Part shown: one piece after another, positions 8,790-17,574 of the stretch | How the letters are laid out: the number at the start of each line of letters is the position of its first letter | Position numbering within the stretch: position 1 is the first letter of the stretch | Origin: Fictibacillus sp. FJAT-27399 | GTDB lineage: Bacteria > Bacillota > Bacilli > Bacillales > Fictibacillaceae | DNA: 64,000 nucleotides | Assembly: GCF_001510655.1 (NCBI RefSeq) | Contig: NZ_LMVC01000002.1 | Span: forward strand, 813,365-877,364 | Reading direction: 5' to 3' | Made by a program: the position numbers and the translations under genes | The notes under the pieces: generated by a model | The model's database searches: none | What the model saw: only the letters and a program-made list of their open reading frames with translations | Told to the model about the DNA's origin: nothing

Positions 8790-9620
8790 ATGTGTCGTGA
8801 GGTATCAGATGAACTTACTCTCTTTTCACAGGAATTACAAAGTTCTTTATCTCCTCAAGCTCTTCAACAGCTGGCCAAAAAGGTAGGTTTTGTTCAGAGA
8901 TCCAGTAAGTATCAAGCGAAAGATTTAGTTGCTTTGTGCATATGGTTAAGCCAAAAGGTAGCGAATACTTCCTTAACTCAGCTATGTTGCTGTCTAGAAT
9001 CTTCAACTGGTGTATTAATGAGTCCCGAAGGACTCAATCAACGATTCAATCCTTCAGCAGTCAGGCTCCTACGAAACGTATTTTACTCAGAAGATACAAA
9101 CTTATCAGGCTCTTTCTCATCGTTATGCATCTCAGTTTCAGCGTATACGAATCTTGGATTCTACGACGTTTCAACTTCCAGATGTTTTTGCTTCAACTTA
9201 CCAAGGATCAGGAGGAAGTAGTCATACAGCTGGCGTGAAAATCCAATTGGAATACGATCTTCTCAGCGGCCAATTCCTGCATGTGCACTCGGCCCAGGTA
9301 ACAAAATGATCGAACCTATGGTTCCACGTGCTTGAAAACAGTGCAAACAGGTGACTTATGTATACGTGACTTAGGATATTTTGACCTGGAAGATCTCCAT
9401 CAAATGAATGAGAAAGGAGCCTGTTATATCTCTCGCTTAAAATTAAACACCCGAATTTAGCAGAAGAATCCTAATCCAGAATATTTTAAGGACGGAAGAA
9501 TGAAAAAACAGTCGGAGTATATTCAATTAGACATGGAAGATCTGATGTTGCAGCTACAACCAGGACAAACCCACGAAATTCATAAAGCCTATCGCAACTG
9601 CCTTACTCGCTGCCTATAAC
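8790..9620 (+). pseudogene. IS4-family transposase, frameshifted
   Basis: The N-terminal 106 residues are intact (SSLSPQALQQLAKKVGFVQR, LVALCIWLSQ, then [21 protein letters not shown]), a typical start of Bacillus IS4/DDE transposases. Frameshifts then move the match to other frames: [19 protein letters not shown] carries the first catalytic Asp region, then [17 protein letters not shown], then [15 protein letters not shown] (second Asp region), then [11 protein letters not shown]. The third catalytic Glu region is not found. The coding end near 9600 runs straight into a transporter fragment, so it is dead and truncated. Confidence 0.8.
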
Positions 9621-9749
9621 AATTCTTGGGTTCCGGTTGCACTTTATATCGTTTGTATTGGTGTCATTTCTCTTACTTGTTTATTCCTAACTGGGCTGAT
9701 GAAGAATAAGTCAAAGCAATTAATGAAAGCGGTTTCAGGAAGATTATAA
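9597..9749 (+). pseudogene. C-terminal fragment of an MFS (MHS-type) transporter
   Basis: One frame reads [20 protein letters not shown], then VISLTCLFLTGLMKN, then a short basic tail and stop. This resembles the last transmembrane helix pair of metabolite:H+ symporters of the MHS family. No upstream part is present, because the transposase remnant abuts it. Confidence 0.5.
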
Positions 9750-9789
9750 GCCTATAATAGTGTTGGCAAGAATGACAAGGGGTGAAAAT

Positions 9790-10045
9790 ATGAAAGTTCT
9801 GGTAGTCGGTGTAGGTACTATGAGCTGTCTATTTGGAGGGAAACTAAAACAATCTGCTTTCGATGTCACCCTATTTAACCGACCAAATAATCATGTTTGA
9901 AAATAAAGGAAGAGGGTCTAGGAATCGTAGAGAAAGATGAAACTTTCTCTAATGTGAGTATTTCTGTTAACACTGATCCAACATGTTTAGTAGATAGCTA
10001 TCAACTAAGTGACTTTGATGCTTAAGTCATTTCCTACCGAATAAG
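9790..10045 (+). pseudogene. 2-dehydropantoate 2-reductase (PanE/ApbA) N-terminal fragment
   Basis: Starts with ATG after GGGGTG and reads MKVLVVGVGTMSCLFGGKLK, the dinucleotide-binding fold of ketopantoate reductases, then FDVTLFNRP. A stop and frameshift follow, with EGLGIVEKDETFSNV and later SYQLSDFDA still recognisable before another stop. The Rossmann glycine motif is itself degraded (GVGTMS instead of GAGAxG). The catalytic C-terminal domain is missing. Confidence 0.7.
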
Positions 10046-10558
10046 TCATGAGTAAAGTTCAGATATCGTCCATCTAGAAACCGTCGTAAATCTTTCTTTA
10101 TCAAAGCTTAAAATTAACTCTCTACAGGAATGCTAAAGGGCAGGATTGTTGAAGAATGCATCTTTTTAGGGAGGTAAATATGAGCTAAACTGTTTTATTC
10201 CATAAACGGGTGCATTTCTTCAAGAAGGAGAAATGCACTTTCTTATTGAATTAAAGGGCAGTTTTATTGAAGAAGGAGTTCAATGAAACTAAACAGTTTA
10301 CCCACAATTTTGACCTTCAAGAAAAAACTGATCTATGTTAATTAGTCGAGGTTTCAGGATATTCACCGAACAATTGACCTTCCCTCTATATTGGGAATCC
10401 GACACGTTCCCTATTGTTTTGTTGTTGTTTTTGCTTGATCTGATTTATTGAAAAAAGTTATTGACACTGAAAATAACCTCATGTTATTATTAAATATTTG
10501 ATAAAAAAACGCATATATGGTATCATTTAGAAGGTTACCATATATGGAGGTGGATTAT
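10046..10558. other. Intergenic region with short repeat hairpins
   Basis: No gene is visible. Near 10130-10150 AAAGGGCAGGATTGTTGAAGAATG and at 10208-10238 GGTGCATTTCTTCAAGAAGGAGAAATGCAC occur. The latter folds into a GTGCATTTCT/AGAAATGCAC hairpin. Related copies lie near 6385 and 11518. Directly before the next gene, ACCATATATGG appears to be repeated (GCATATATGGTATC and TTACCATATATGGAGG). Confidence 0.45.
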
Positions 10559-11020
10559 TTGTTCCAAATTGGCGATAACATTGTTTATCCAATGCACGGA
10601 GTAGGTATAATTGAAGCCATAGAAGAAATAGAATTCCCAGAGGAAAAACAACAGTATTATGTTATAAAAATGTCAATCAGTAATATGCAAGTTATGATTC
10701 CAACGTGTAAAATATTGAGTTCAAGTATACGACCAGTTACTGATCTACTTGCATTAAAACAAATTATACACATTTTTCAGCATGGAGAATCAGATAGATT
10801 ACTACCGTGGAAACAAAGGTATAAAGTAAACACGGATAAACTAAAAACGGGTGAAATACAGGAAGGTGCTGAAGTTGTACGTGATTTAATGCGTATGAAA
10901 AAAGATAAAGCACTTAATGGAAGCGAAAAAAAAATGTTGGATAATGCATATGAATTTTTGATTAGTGAACTGGAAGTAATTAAAGGAATCACTGAAAATC
11001 AAATAAAAAGTTTCTGTTAA
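10559..11020 (+). CDS. CarD/CdnL-family transcription regulator (YdeB-like)
   Basis: A 153-residue protein starting at TTG (10559), six bases after GGAGGTG; earlier starts lie before this site. The N-terminus MFQIGDNIVYPMHGVGIIEAIEE is the CarD/TRCF RNA-polymerase-interacting Tudor-like domain (to about residue 60). The C-terminal helical domain contains LLPWKQRY and RDLMRMKKDKALNGSEKKML. CarD proteins bind the RNA polymerase beta subunit and stabilise open promoter complexes. In spore formers YdeB-type proteins are stress or sporulation related, which is family knowledge only. Monocistronic, with degenerate sequence on both sides. Confidence 0.88.
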   Translation: MFQIGDNIVYPMHGVGIIEAIEEIEFPEEKQQYYVIKMSISNMQVMIPTCKILSSSIRPVTDLLALKQIIHIFQHGESDRLLPWKQRYKVNTDKLKTGEIQEGAEVVRDLMRMKKDKALNGSEKKMLDNAYEFLISELEVIKGITENQIKSFC

Positions 11021-11600
11021 GGTTAATTATAGATAAAGTATTGCATTCTAAAAAATATCTGAAATTTTTCGCGGATATTATGATTATCATTTCAAAGACA
11101 TTCAACTTCTTCACTTCCTTTTAGAACATTAACCTCTTTTGTTATTTCTACAATCTAATCCATTTTTATTATTTAAACTTCCTCACAAACAATTGAAGTT
11201 TTATCAAAAAACTCGATATAATAATCATTTGATATTTGTAATACTGATTCACACTGGCACGGACAAGGAACCGTAAGGATGGAAGAGAGGTAGGGCTTTC
11301 ATTGTTTTAGGTATATCTAAGTGATTATTTCTAGAAGAAAAAACAATCAATCTCATCTCTATCATTAAGAATTTCTTACATCCACTGTGTCTGTGAATAG
11401 TAATTGTTTATCTTCTTTTCATAATGGAGATACTCCAGTTGGTAACATCTAAATATATGGTCAACGAAAAAAAAATGACGGAATTTCTAGAACGATTGTT
11501 AATATTGTTCTTCAACGATCGGGTGCATTTCTTTAAGAAGGAGAAATGCTCTTTTTTATGGAACTTATTGAACAAACGTAGCAGGATTGTGTAGTAACTG
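11021..11600. other. Non-coding stretch with a repeat hairpin
   Basis: No gene recognised. At 11508-11553 the motif CTTCAACGATCGGGTGCATTTCTTTAAGAAGGAGAAATGC occurs, a second copy of the small hairpin element near 10208, again followed by a T-rich tract and the GCAGGATTGTGTAG tail. Confidence 0.45.
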
Positions 11601-11655
11601 ATTGTGTTAAAATTCAATTTATGAAAAAGACCGTCGTTCTCATTCTTGGCAGAAA

Positions 11656-11893
11656 GTGATTAACTATCAATATGAAGATGTATTCGTTATTGGTTATCTT
11701 AAGAAAGAATTTGGCTGGATACTTGGTAAAGGGGAGGACGATGTAACAAGACCACTTGGTGTGACCGAATTCGTACCTCCACAGGGCTCGAAGGGAACTT
11801 TATCAAATAGCGGAAGATTTCGTTTCGAACGAAATGAAGGATGTTGTATATCTAAAACCTGAAGTTTGCTGCACCGTGAAATATAGGAATTAA
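11656..11893 (+). pseudogene. C-terminal fragment of ATP-dependent DNA ligase LigD
   Basis: Reads NYQYEDVFVIGYLKKEFGW, then RPLGVTEFVPPQGSK. After a +1 frameshift near 11803 it reads LYQIAEDFVSNEMKDVVYL, then KPEVCCTVKYRN and a stop. These segments match, in order, the OB-fold end of LigD/YkoU-type ligases used in Ku-dependent end joining (GYRKKEFGW...GV...VYL.P...KVKYRN). The nucleotidyltransferase and polymerase parts are missing. Confidence 0.75.
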
Positions 11894-12115
11894 ACAAAGG
11901 CGGGACTTTTAAGAATTCCTGTTTTTTTGTAAAGTTTGTACAATAAGTTTAGTTGAAGAAAACCCTAGATCGCTAGAACTTCTTGTATCATCCCAAGAAC
12001 CGCCCAAGGGTTCTGCAATATTATTTAGACGTACGGTAGGCCAATTTGTTCGGTAAAATGGCCAGCTACTGGATTCAAAGGTAAATAATTCACTTCTCTT
12101 TTCCCTTAAGTAATT
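11894..12115. other. Non-coding, unassigned
   Basis: No gene recognised. A short open end reads ANLFGKMASYWIQR near 12040-12084 but cannot be assigned. Confidence 0.3.
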
Positions 12116-12150
12116 AAGCCTCCAACAATATACCCATGTTGGGGGCTTGA
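12116..12150 (+). terminator. Rho-independent terminator
   Basis: AAGCCTCCAACA, loop ATATACCCA, TGTTGGGGGCTT, then a T-rich tract. It ends a transcript from the left whose gene is no longer recognisable. Confidence 0.65.
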
Positions 12151-12274
12151 TTTATTTGAAGATAACACATTACATACTTATAGGGCGTTTAAGCCCAAGA
12201 ATAAAAAAGGAAAATCGTATCCAAATAAAGTCGATGCGGTTTTTCATGTACCACTTTAGAGGCTAACTTGTATT

Positions 12275-12526
12275 TTAGATTGCACAACTTTTAAAGGCTA
12301 TTTGTAATTCAGATTGCACAACTTTTTCAATAGCTAAAACTGTCGGTTCAATATCATCATAAGTTTCGATAGTTTGATTATTCAAATAGGTTAGTTGAAA
12401 ACACTTGTTTAGGTAGCATACTAACAATAAGGGAACCTGATGCTTGTTTTTGAAAGTTAGTGTTATTACAGAAAAACTGTACTTTTTTAGAGATTTTAAG
12501 ATTGTTTCTATGAGGTCTTTGGACAT
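12275..12526 (-). CDS. Hypothetical small protein, 83 residues
   Basis: The frame is open further upstream, but the part beginning MSKDLIETILKSLKKYSF (ATG at 12526) follows AAGGGAG at about 11 bases and is the better gene model. The protein is soluble: N-terminal helix, two strands (VITLTFKNKHQVPLLLVCYL and FQLTYLN), and a C-terminal helix (VLAIEKVVQSELQIA). The layout resembles the 85-residue protein at 7498-7755. Function unknown. Its last bases overlap a short duplicated segment (TTGTATTTTAGATTGCACAACTTTT, then TTGTAATTCAGATTGCACAACTTTTT, near 12268-12325). Confidence 0.4.
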   Translation of the reverse strand: MSKDLIETILKSLKKYSFSVITLTFKNKHQVPLLLVCYLNKCFQLTYLNNQTIETYDDIEPTVLAIEKVVQSELQIAFKSCAI

Positions 12527-12862
12527 GTCGTCATAGTCTCCCTTCTGTAAGGGAGGTTGACTAAGAGAAGTCTCAAAGGTCCCATTTATTTTTATCAAGC
12601 ATAACATATTAAAAGCTTGATAGTTATAAGAGAGTTTGGCAAATATTAGCGAATATTGTGGTTGCACAATACGAAGAGGATATGTATGTATCAAGATATC
12701 AAAAGAGTTTGCTGTTGCTAAGCTCTTTATTCTTTATGACCACCTATTAACTTATTTTATAGGGAAAGCGAAGGGACCGTCGTTCGAATGAATGTACCCA
12801 TATATAAGGAATCTATTAAATCAATCGCCAAGTAAGAGAATAAACATAAAGAGGTATGAACC
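12527..12862. other. Non-coding stretch
   Basis: It holds the 5' extension of the open frame above and otherwise nothing recognisable. Confidence 0.3.
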
Positions 12863-12975
12863 ATGAAAATAATTTCTCATTTTAGGCAACATTAATATGG
12901 ATATTGTAAATCAAGTGTATGAGCACCCATTGCGGGATCACATGGTTCTGGGTCCGTTATTAAAACACCAATAAC
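12863..12975 (+). pseudogene. N-terminal fragment of a PfkB/ribokinase-type kinase
   Basis: ATG after an AGAGGTATGAACC context starts MKIISHF. After a frameshift the strand reads LGNINMDIVNQVYEHPLRDHMVLG, the N-terminal signature of PfkB sugar kinases (GxxNxDxV). Nothing of the ATP-binding C-terminus follows. Confidence 0.5.
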
Positions 12976-13138
12976 GATCGTTTTTGGAACGTATTCTTTT
13001 ATTTGGCTGTTTTCGTATAGACTTTTCTTGACCAATTTCAATATTTTAACAAGGTTCCTTACAATTTATGTTGAAATTTAAATATAAAGTTATTCAACAA
13101 GATTATCTTTAGAAATTATATAGAAAGGTAGTGTTCTC

Positions 13139-13819
13139 TTGTATATCCCTCCAGACGTAATAGAGCGCTGCAATACCCCCCGCGGTGAAATTCAACTTCA
13201 GCGCCGCGGAAATCACTACGAGATTATAAGTAATGGAACGTTTTTAATGGCAACATACAATGATGAGTCCGAAAGATTACTAGTAAAGGCGGCGCTGGAT
13301 GTAGCATTAACTCCGGAACGTGTTCTTATTGGAGGATTAGGTGTTGGATTTTCGTTGGCAGAGGCATTAAATGATCGACGTGTAAGTCAAGTAAAGGTTA
13401 TCGAGATAGTTGATAAAGTTATCGAATGGAATCAATCCTATCTTGCGCCCTTTTCAAATAACAGCTTAGAGGATTATCGAACAGAAGTAGTTCACGCTGA
13501 TCTCCTCGAATGGATTCACCGGAGAGAGGGTCAATTTGAAGTTATTTGTTTAGATATTGACAATGGGCCTGATTGGACAGTGACCGAAGCCAATGCTAGG
13601 TTATATCAGAAGGACAGTCTTGTTGCGTTGTCAGACTTATTGGCTTCAAATGGTGTTATTACTTTTTGGAGTGCTTCTCCATCGCCGGAATTCGTCGGAC
13701 GACTAAGGCATACCTTTCATAAAGTAATAGAATTAGCTGTACCTCAGGAAGGTCACGATCCGGATTATGTTTATATAGCGTCACTCCCGATAAATCCAGT
13801 GAAAGTTGACCAAAGATAA
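13139..13819 (+). CDS. Spermidine synthase-like SAM-fold protein
   Basis: A 226-residue class I methyltransferase-fold protein. Motif I is VLIGGLGVGFSLAEAL (about residues 60-75). The acidic end of the next strand is VKVIEIVDKVIEWNQSYL (about 86-103), and VICLDIDNGPDWTV (about 137-150) follows. This pattern matches the spermidine-synthase/spermine-synthase-like family, but the usual polyamine Asp pair is not clearly present, so the substrate is open. The start TTG at 13139 follows GAAAGGTAG at a rather long distance. It is an intact gene inside a region of remnants, with no operon partner. Confidence 0.75.
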   Translation: MYIPPDVIERCNTPRGEIQLQRRGNHYEIISNGTFLMATYNDESERLLVKAALDVALTPERVLIGGLGVGFSLAEALNDRRVSQVKVIEIVDKVIEWNQSYLAPFSNNSLEDYRTEVVHADLLEWIHRREGQFEVICLDIDNGPDWTVTEANARLYQKDSLVALSDLLASNGVITFWSASPSPEFVGRLRHTFHKVIELAVPQEGHDPDYVYIASLPINPVKVDQR

Positions 13820-14075
13820 AACAGACCATTTCCAAGTGAATTCCTCAACAGAGCCAGAAAGGAACTTATAGTCTTTGTGATTCCACAAAAGGAAAAAATT
13901 AAAGAGGATGCGAACGGATCAAACGTATCCCTCCATAATTTTATGTTTGAATCAAGAGAGTATATCCTCTTTCCGAAAAGACCGAATCGTCTTAGTATAC
14001 CCTACGCGTTTTGCTGTCGTATATTCTATATGTAATATAAAGAAGGACGTTTATAAGGTAGAAGGGGATAATAAA

Positions 14076-14414
14076 TTATACCTTTTGGGGGAAGAATTCC
14101 GTTTTCTTCCCTATGTCCATCACTTCTGTAAGACCGGATACGTCAAATAATCGGTGGACACGATCCGTCAACCCTCTTAGCTTTAGCGTACTGTCGTTCT
14201 TTTTCAAGGACTTAAGAACTTTAATGAAAATACCCAACCCCGTGTTGTCCATGAAGTCAATTTGTTGAAGATCGATAATAATGTCTTTCTTTTTTTCTTC
14301 TGATAGTGGTATAAGTACTTCTTTTAACTTTGGTGCAGTATAGACATCAATTTCTCCATACAATACTAAATAATGTGAATCGTTTAAATGTTCATGTTTA
14401 ATTTTAAGATTCAT
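14076..14414 (-). CDS. RsbV-like anti-sigma factor antagonist with altered phosphorylation site
   Basis: A 112-residue STAS protein starting at ATG (14414) after GGGGGG. It matches RsbV along its length: YLVLYGEIDVYTAPKLKEVL, then LKLRGLTDRVHRLFDVSGLT near the end. RsbV binds the anti-sigma factor RsbW when unphosphorylated and so frees SigB. In B. subtilis RsbV the serine phosphorylated by RsbW sits in YMDSTGLG. Here the segment is FMDNTGLG, with asparagine in place of that serine; only the neighbouring threonine could accept phosphate. No rsbW or sigB lies beside it, so it is an orphan. It could be a permanently active antagonist or serve another anti-sigma factor. Confidence 0.88.
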   Translation of the reverse strand: MNLKIKHEHLNDSHYLVLYGEIDVYTAPKLKEVLIPLSEEKKKDIIIDLQQIDFMDNTGLGIFIKVLKSLKKNDSTLKLRGLTDRVHRLFDVSGLTEVMDIGKKTEFFPQKV

Positions 14415-15170
14415 TTGTTTTCCCCCCAAGAGTAGAATTGGCCAGAAAATTCATCCTTAACTTTATATAGTGTATTAGCGTAGGTTATATGTAGGGACGA
14501 TGAATTGGCTTTTGTTATAACTAAATGACTTTAATCTTTTTATAGACATTCACATCATCAATTCCCCATGATCGATAAAACAGAATATAAAAAATACATA
14601 CTATCTAATCCCCCATTTAATGGTTAACAGGATGATCCTCCTAAAGTTCAACAAAGTGGACGGACTTGTTAGTTATGAAAGTGAAAAGAAACTTGGAATC
14701 AAAAAAGAAAGAAGGGGATCAATGGTGTTCTTCAAATCACAATTAGTACAAAAATACCCTCGAATTGTTAAGAAGAACGAGACCATTTTATAAAGTTGGG
14801 TATGTTTACACAAACCCGTTCTTAAATATAAATCTGCTCTGACAAGTTTTGCAAAGCTAGCCAGTACCTCAAGCACGAACAAATCATTTTCACATTTTCC
14901 TTAAGGAGATCTTAAATGCAGTCTGTACTTGGGATGATTTTATTATTTCATAATAATTTATTTATAGGTACTGGGTTAATTTGTCGTAAAAGTACTAGTT
15001 TTGACGATCTTGGTCTAATCCTAAAATACCGTACAAAAAAGCGGGCAACTACCGAATTCAATATTTGGTCGTGTGGATGTGTTCCTAGATCTGCACCACT
15101 AGGGATTTTACAAAATTGAAGGCACTGATGAAGATTTAACGATGTCCATTCCGCGCAATTTGTTCCTAAT
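14415..15170. other. Decayed intergenic region
   Basis: No intact gene. The plus strand near 15065-15130 and minus frames at 14673-14882 and 14948-15193 are open by chance, without ribosome sites or recognisable motifs. Confidence 0.35.
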
Positions 15171-15378
15171 CCTCGAACAACAGAAGGAAGCAAATATGCT
15201 AATTATGCAGGAAATTACCGCTATGACTATTCAAGACAACTGAATCTCGCTTTGTACAACTCTCTTCAGGCAAAAGGTTCTTCTGTCTTCACAAACATTT
15301 CTCTGGATGATCAGGGGCTTGACCTTTTTAGGCTCATTTGGATTGAATGGAAGCGGAACCGTTTTTATTTGAAATAAA
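15171..15378 (+). pseudogene. Unassigned protein-coding remnant
   Basis: A frame from about 15165 reads FVPNPRTTEGSKYANYAGNY, then SRQLNLALYNSLQAKGSSVF and a stop. Composition and the helix-strand pattern look like real protein. No start or ribosome site exists and I cannot place the family. Confidence 0.3.
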
Positions 15379-15532
15379 GGGCAAACCCACAGTTGGGGTC
15401 ATGTTCCTGGTGGCGATAAAACCTCTGACGAACGCCTTCTGATTTTATAGGTTCACCTTTTGCTACTAGATAGTCGATCAAATGGATCTCCCTGGCTCTT
15501 GAAATTTCATCAGACGTTACACGATGAGTCAT
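15365..15532 (-). pseudogene. N-terminal remnant of a mobile-element primase-like protein
   Basis: A 55-codon minus-strand frame from ATG at 15532 reads ISRAREIHLIDYLVAKGEPI, then QRFYRHQEHDPN. This resembles the N-terminus of CHC2/DUF3991-type primases of plasmids and integrative elements (isRAxxxDLxxYLxxxGE...YxxxEHDSL). The zinc finger and Toprim domains are absent. It overlaps the remnant on the other strand. Confidence 0.4.
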
Positions 15533-15587
15533 CTTCCCACTTCTTGAGTGATTAGCGTTCTAATCCTTCTTCACGGGTAACAACAGG

Positions 15588-15940
15588 CAAAGCTATTGGT
15601 ATCAATATTTGGAATCAGCAAGATCAATCTGGAAATAGTCCTGAAGCAACCTATAACAATGATAAGGCTGAAGAAGTCGCTGAACGTATCGAAATACACC
15701 ATGCAGATGCGCGAGACCTACCATTTTCTGATCATTACTTTGATGTGGTTGTGTCTAGTTTGGCTTTACATAATATCAAGAACGCAATGGAAAGGAAAAA
15801 AGCATTGAAAGAAATCTATCGTGTACTAAAGCTATCCTTGATTTCGGTCAGGGCCTCCTCTTTTCATTTTCGTCGGTTCTCTCCGTATTTCTATCCTATG
15901 GGTGATTTGACAATTGGTCCCCATTTTTTATTTGTCAAAA
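15588..15940 (+). pseudogene. Class I SAM-dependent methyltransferase remnant
   Basis: Reads KAIGINIWNQQDQSGNSPEA, then VAERIEIHHADARDLPF, FDVVVSSLALHNIKNAMERK and ALKEIYRVLK, in the order found in small membrane-associated methyltransferases. The VLKPGG turn is lost at a frameshift. A fragment DLTIGPHFLFV that matches the family's C-terminus follows near 15905. The N-terminal glycine-rich SAM motif is missing. Confidence 0.7.
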
Positions 15941-16049
15941 ACCTCATAAACCACGCGATTTCACGGCCGTTTATTTTTGCAATGAACTGATGAAAGTACA
16001 TAAAAGTAGGCCACTATGAATGACTCAAATATTTAACATCGGTTGAAAT

Positions 16050-16101
16050 CAAAAATAAAAAAAGATCCCTCTTTTAGTGAAATCCGACTAAACGAGGGAC
16101 A
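16050..16101 (-). terminator. Hairpin with U-run on the minus strand
   Basis: On the minus strand GTCCCTCGTTTAGTCGGATT, then CACTAAAAGAGGGATC and TTTTTTT. The stem pairs GTCCCTC...GAGGGAT with an inner TTTAGT/ACTAAA. No minus-strand gene is left to its right. Confidence 0.5.
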
Positions 16102-16295
16102 CAACGGTTGATGGGGATTCGTTGGAAAAACCATCTATATTCACCTTATCACACTAATTTAAACAAATTAAGGGTATTACTACAGGTAGGTTTATCCATA
16201 TTCATTGTTCAGAGTGTTAAGGGGGCAGTTCTTCCTCATATTTTGTACTTCCTGAAAAATGTGTTTTTATATTTTACAAAATTTTCAGAATACAC

Positions 16296-16325
16296 TAGAC
16301 AAATTACAAACAGGAAATATATACT
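16296..16325 (+). promoter_or_regulatory. SigA promoter of the tct operon
   Basis: TAGACA (16296-16301), 18-base spacer, TATACT (16320-16325). The predicted transcription start near 16332 coincides with the operator at 16333-16346. Confidence 0.6.
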
Positions 16326-16332
16326 TGTTTTA

Positions 16333-16346
16333 TGAATACGTATTCA
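16333..16346. promoter_or_regulatory. Operator O1 for the LacI-family regulator
   Basis: TGAATACGTATTCA, a perfect 14-base palindrome with a central CG step as in LacI/GalR-family operators. It sits right at the predicted transcription start of tctC. The same motif recurs at 19586 and, with two changes, at 21141. Confidence 0.65.
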
Positions 16347-16472
16347 AAACTCCAGTCAGCATAATTTTTACAAAATTTTACCAATAAGAGGTGATCTTTA
16401 AGTTTTTAGGACCAAGCTTGATCATTTTAAATTGAAGTTTGTTATTATTCGGAAGATTGAAGTTTCTTTTTA

Positions 16473-16486
16473 TGAGAGCGCTACCA
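16473..16486. promoter_or_regulatory. Probable cre box (CcpA site)
   Basis: TGAGAGCGCTACCA differs from the cre consensus TGWNANCGNTNWCA at one position. Lying between the promoter and the tctC ribosome site, it fits a roadblock repression site for carbon catabolite control. Confidence 0.5.
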
Positions 16487-16508
16487 ATTTGATGAGGGGG
16501 TTTACAGG

Positions 16509-17519
16509 ATGAAAGCAAGTAAAAAAATATTAACTGTTATCATTGCGTTAATATTGATTAGCTCTATGTCAGTGGGATGTTCGCAATCTAAAACGTCAAA
16601 TGCTTCTGAAACCAATAATACCGGTTATCCGAAAAAGCCCATTGAAATGACCGTCGGATTTGCGGCGGGAGGGCAAGCGGATATTGTTACGCGCATTGTG
16701 GCAGAAGCTGCCAGTAAATATCTCCCAAACAAGGAGTCCATTGTTGTATCGAACAAAACTGGGGCAAGTGGATCCATTCAATTAGCGGAAGTCTTTCAAC
16801 AAAAGCCGGACGGGTACAAGCTAGGATCAGTGACAACGGGTAATCTTATTATCCAACCAAATATGGGAAATACACCATATAAGTCTAACGATTTTGCACC
16901 GATATCACTGTTAAACTCCGCTCCAAATCTGTTAGTGGTAAAAAGTGATGCTCCATGGAAGACATTTGATGAGTGGTTGGACTACGTAAAGAAAAATCCG
17001 TCTAAATTCACCTATGGAACTGCAGGTACAGGGGATACAAAGCATGTGGCCATGGAGACGTTAAATGTTACTTACGAAGTTAAAACCAAGCATGTTGGTT
17101 TTGATGGTTCCGCGGAGTCTATAACCGCTCTACTAGGAGGACATATCATGGGAGCGATAGTAGGGGTACAGGAAGCGAAACCCCATACAGATGCAGGCAA
17201 AATGAGAGTATTAGCTAACTTGGGTTCATCAAAAACAGATGTTTATAAAGATGCACCGTTCTTGAAAGAGAAAGGTTATCCAGGGTTTGATACATGGACT
17301 GGTATACTGGCACCAAAAAACACGCCTAAGGATATTGTTCAGGCCTTAGACAAGGCATTCGAAAAAGCATTACAACAGCCAGAAGTATTGGCTCAATTTA
17401 AAAAAATTGGTACAGAACCGACTTACGCTGGCCCCGAAGAATTCAAGAAGATTATAAAAGCATCTACAAAAACAAGTGCCGAGATAATGAAAAAATCAGG
17501 GTTATCCGAGAAACAGTAG
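16509..17519 (+). CDS. tctC: Tripartite tricarboxylate transporter substrate-binding lipoprotein
   Basis: A 336-residue TctC/Bug-family binding protein. The N-terminus has a lipoprotein signal peptide (KKILTVIIALILISSMSVGC) with the anchor cysteine at residue 24. The mature part begins with the family's YPKKPIEMTVGFAAGGQADI strand-loop that holds the ligand carboxylate, followed by GASGSIQLAEVFQQKPDGY and YGTAGTGDTKHVAMETL. It captures a carboxylic acid outside the membrane and hands it to TctAB. First gene of tctCBA. The ligand cannot be read from sequence; Bug proteins bind citrate, tartrate, nicotinate, sulfonates and others. The neighbouring HisD-family and FAD enzymes suggest a hydroxylated acid (inference). 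Confidence 0.9.
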   Translation: MKASKKILTVIIALILISSMSVGCSQSKTSNASETNNTGYPKKPIEMTVGFAAGGQADIVTRIVAEAASKYLPNKESIVVSNKTGASGSIQLAEVFQQKPDGYKLGSVTTGNLIIQPNMGNTPYKSNDFAPISLLNSAPNLLVVKSDAPWKTFDEWLDYVKKNPSKFTYGTAGTGDTKHVAMETLNVTYEVKTKHVGFDGSAESITALLGGHIMGAIVGVQEAKPHTDAGKMRVLANLGSSKTDVYKDAPFLKEKGYPGFDTWTGILAPKNTPKDIVQALDKAFEKALQQPEVLAQFKKIGTEPTYAGPEEFKKIIKASTKTSAEIMKKSGLSEKQ

Positions 17520-17574
17520 AGCAGTAAATTATTTTTTCTTTTAAAAAAAATTTCCTTATGAAAGAGGGGGGAAA

